From Planctomycetota bacterium (GTDB lineage: Bacteria; Planctomycetota; UBA1135; JAKEFM01), in assembly GCA_022616055.1 (NCBI GenBank), contig JAKEFM010000167.1, positions 1-41,921 of the forward strand: 41,921 nt of DNA. The letters are read 5' to 3'. A program made the translations under genes and the position numbers. Positions 40,918 to 41,921 of this stretch are shown here, piece by piece (positions within the stretch are counted from its first letter, which is position 1; the number at the start of each line of letters is the position of its first letter). The notes beneath the pieces were generated by a model. The model made no database searches. It saw only the letters and a program-made list of their open reading frames with translations, and was not told where the DNA came from.

Positions 40918-41649
40918 GGCCCTGACCTCCTGCCCCGCGCCGGTCGAACGGAGCCGGCGCTCCGCCTGCGAACCCCGCGCGGAGGCGAACGAGCCGCAGC
41001 GCATTCTCGGGCGGCACGTGCCCCGGCCTGAACGTGCGCAGCGCCGGGCCGACGCTCGAGGAAGCGCGCCCGGCGCCTCCCATCGGGAGCGCGAGCGTAC
41101 CACCCCGGCGTGCCCCCCTGGCCCCAGCGTCCACACGTGCGGCTCCCCCAGCGGTCGGATCGGGTCCGCTCGGGAAAAACCTTCGGCCATCGGAGGCTCT
41201 CGATCGTCTAGACAGATGGGGGAATCGCGTGGCCCGAGAGTCCCGGCGTGCGACTCCTTCCGAGTGCCTGCTCGGGTGGCGTTCGAGAAGAACCTTCGCC
41301 GATCCGAGCCTCTCGATTGTCTAGACGGATAGGGGGATCGCACGGCCGGGGAGTACGGGCGCGCGACCCCTCCGGCGGGCCGATCGGGGTCCCTCGAAAA
41401 AACCCCGGACACGAAGACCCTCTCAATCGTCCTTCCTATTAGAGGGACTGCGCGTCCGGGGCGTCCCGGCGGCGGTCCAAGGCTGAGGCTCCCTCGCCGC
41501 GGCGTGAGGTCCGGCGCGGGCGTGCGGGCGACGGTCCCGTCGGAGCGCGTAGCCGATCGGACCCCGTAGTCGCCGTCCGCGACGACGCCGATCGCCCCGG
41601 CGGGAGAGCCGTTTTCGGGGTCCCGAGCCGGACCCCGAGGAGAAGTGTC
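40918..41649. other. gene-free intergenic stretch
   Basis: Between the divergent Imm17-like and ParB-domain genes I see no coding region I believe: the short open frames overlap each other and resemble no family. It holds a 10-base palindrome GGCACGTGCC (41013-41022), another CACGTG near 41135, and three degenerate tandem repeats from 41171. These features suggest a protein-binding or regulatory region, but nothing identifies the protein. Confidence 0.6.
41171..41480 (+). repeat. three degenerate tandem repeats, period about 110-113 bases
   Basis: Unit 1 begins at 41171, unit 2 at 41284 and unit 3 at about 41395. Shared boxes occur in the same order. The first is CGGGAAAAACC / CGAGAAGAACC / CGAAAAAACC. 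The second is CTCTCGATCGTC / CTCTCGATTGTC / CTCTCAATCGTC, at 41197, 41310 and 41420. Units 1 and 2 also share the palindrome GTCTAGAC (41206-41213 and 41319-41326) followed by a G-run and ATCGC. Unit 3 has lost the palindrome. The block lies 170 bases upstream of the ParB-domain gene. An older, more decayed unit may precede unit 1. Function unknown. Confidence 0.7.
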
Positions 41650-41921
41650 GTGATCGGCAACGAAAACGGGATCGCGGTGGGAGCGACGGCGCTGGTCGAG
41701 GCGCCGCCGCCCGAGACGAAGGCCCCGGCGGTCGAGGCGAAGGCCTCGCCCGACTCCGACGCCGGGCTCGAAACCTGGAAGGTCCCTCTTGCGGGCATCG
41801 ACGCCGAGGGGAGCCCGTTCCGGTTCCGCAGGACCCTCAAGCCCGACGCCGGCATCCGGGGACTCGCCGCCTCGATCGAGGCGCAGGGGCTCCTCCACCC
41901 CCTGACGGTCCGGAAGAAGGC
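41650..41921 (+). CDS. ParB/Spo0J-type nuclease-domain protein, 3' end outside the window
   Basis: Ninety codons are present before the window ends. After about 40 low-complexity residues (VEAPPPETKAPAVEAKA) the ParB N-terminal pattern appears: VPLAGIDAEGSPFRFRR, then GIRGLAASIEAQGLLHPLTV, matching 'I....R.....I..La.SI...GLl.PltV'. GTG start at 41650 with GAGGAG 8-10 bases before it. It could be a chromosome-partition ParB, but with an N-terminal extension and no parA seen it may equally be a plasmid- or phage-type ParB-like regulator. Incomplete, so no more can be said. Confidence 0.75.
   Translation, partial: MIGNENGIAVGATALVEAPPPETKAPAVEAKASPDSDAGLETWKVPLAGIDAEGSPFRFRRTLKPDAGIRGLAASIEAQGLLHPLTVRKK

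Noticed and set aside
41034..41442. Short plus- and minus-strand open frames over the tandem repeats as genes
   Set aside because: They overlap each other, have no family pattern or good ribosome site, and their apparent similarity comes from the DNA repeats.

Overview
This is a very GC-rich bacterial chromosome segment with dense, mostly co-directional genes, many GTG/TTG starts and many 1-4 base stop/start overlaps (ATGA, GTGA, TGATG). No tRNA, rRNA, CRISPR array or complete transposon was seen. Several proteins resemble ones I associate with Planctomycetota: the FG-GAP repeat protein with a C-terminus reading LVGLTLYWQAVVG, a coiled-coil protein with a C-terminal GSDDGV module, and the mix of c-type cytochromes and shell proteins. 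The assignment to Planctomycetota is an inference from memory of such proteins, not a search result.

Layout. 1-98: possible 5' end of a group II intron (minus), cut by the window edge. 206-5171 (minus): Tat-exported class V aminotransferase, pentaheme c554-type cytochrome, macro-domain protein, NRDE/TANGO2 protein and MFS transporter. 5237-7425 (minus): ECF sigma factor and membrane anti-sigma factor, divergent from greA (7534-8007, plus). 8004-9957 (minus): exported transglutaminase-like protein and a neuromedin U-like lipoprotein. 10053-13922 (minus): a bacterial microcompartment (BMC) operon with two hexamer proteins, a CoA-acylating aldehyde dehydrogenase, two kinds of tandem-domain trimer and a small EutQ-N-terminus-like protein. 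13964-20068 (minus): elongasome cluster mreB-mreC-mreD-mrdA-rodA, with mreB carrying a one-base frameshift in a G-run. 20285-21355 (minus): coiled-coil protein and small membrane protein behind a good sigma-70 promoter. 21443-25003 (minus): HEPN, MNT nucleotidyltransferase, moeA and lnt. 25155-33054 (plus): RND efflux module (one adaptor, two different pumps). 33225-35780 (plus): secreted 14-repeat FG-GAP protein. 35952-36628 (minus): VapBC-like toxin-antitoxin pair whose toxin has no standard start codon. 36858-40594 (plus): ribH-nusB-ftsY-Wzy/TPR operon. 40711-40917 (minus): Imm17-like immunity protein. 40918-41649: gene-free stretch with three degenerate tandem repeats. 41650-end (plus): start of a ParB-domain protein.

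How the parts work together. The BMC operon is the most distinctive system. PduA-like hexamers and two trimer types similar in my memory to the Haliangium ochraceum shell set surround, by inference, an aldehyde dehydrogenase that would turn a toxic aldehyde into acyl-CoA. No vertex pentamer, phosphotransacylase or aldehyde-generating signature enzyme lies in the window, so it is either a satellite locus or an unusual minimal shell. The mre/mrd cluster gives rod-type peptidoglycan elongation. Lnt and two lipoproteins show a lipoprotein-bearing diderm-type envelope, consistent with the RND pumps.
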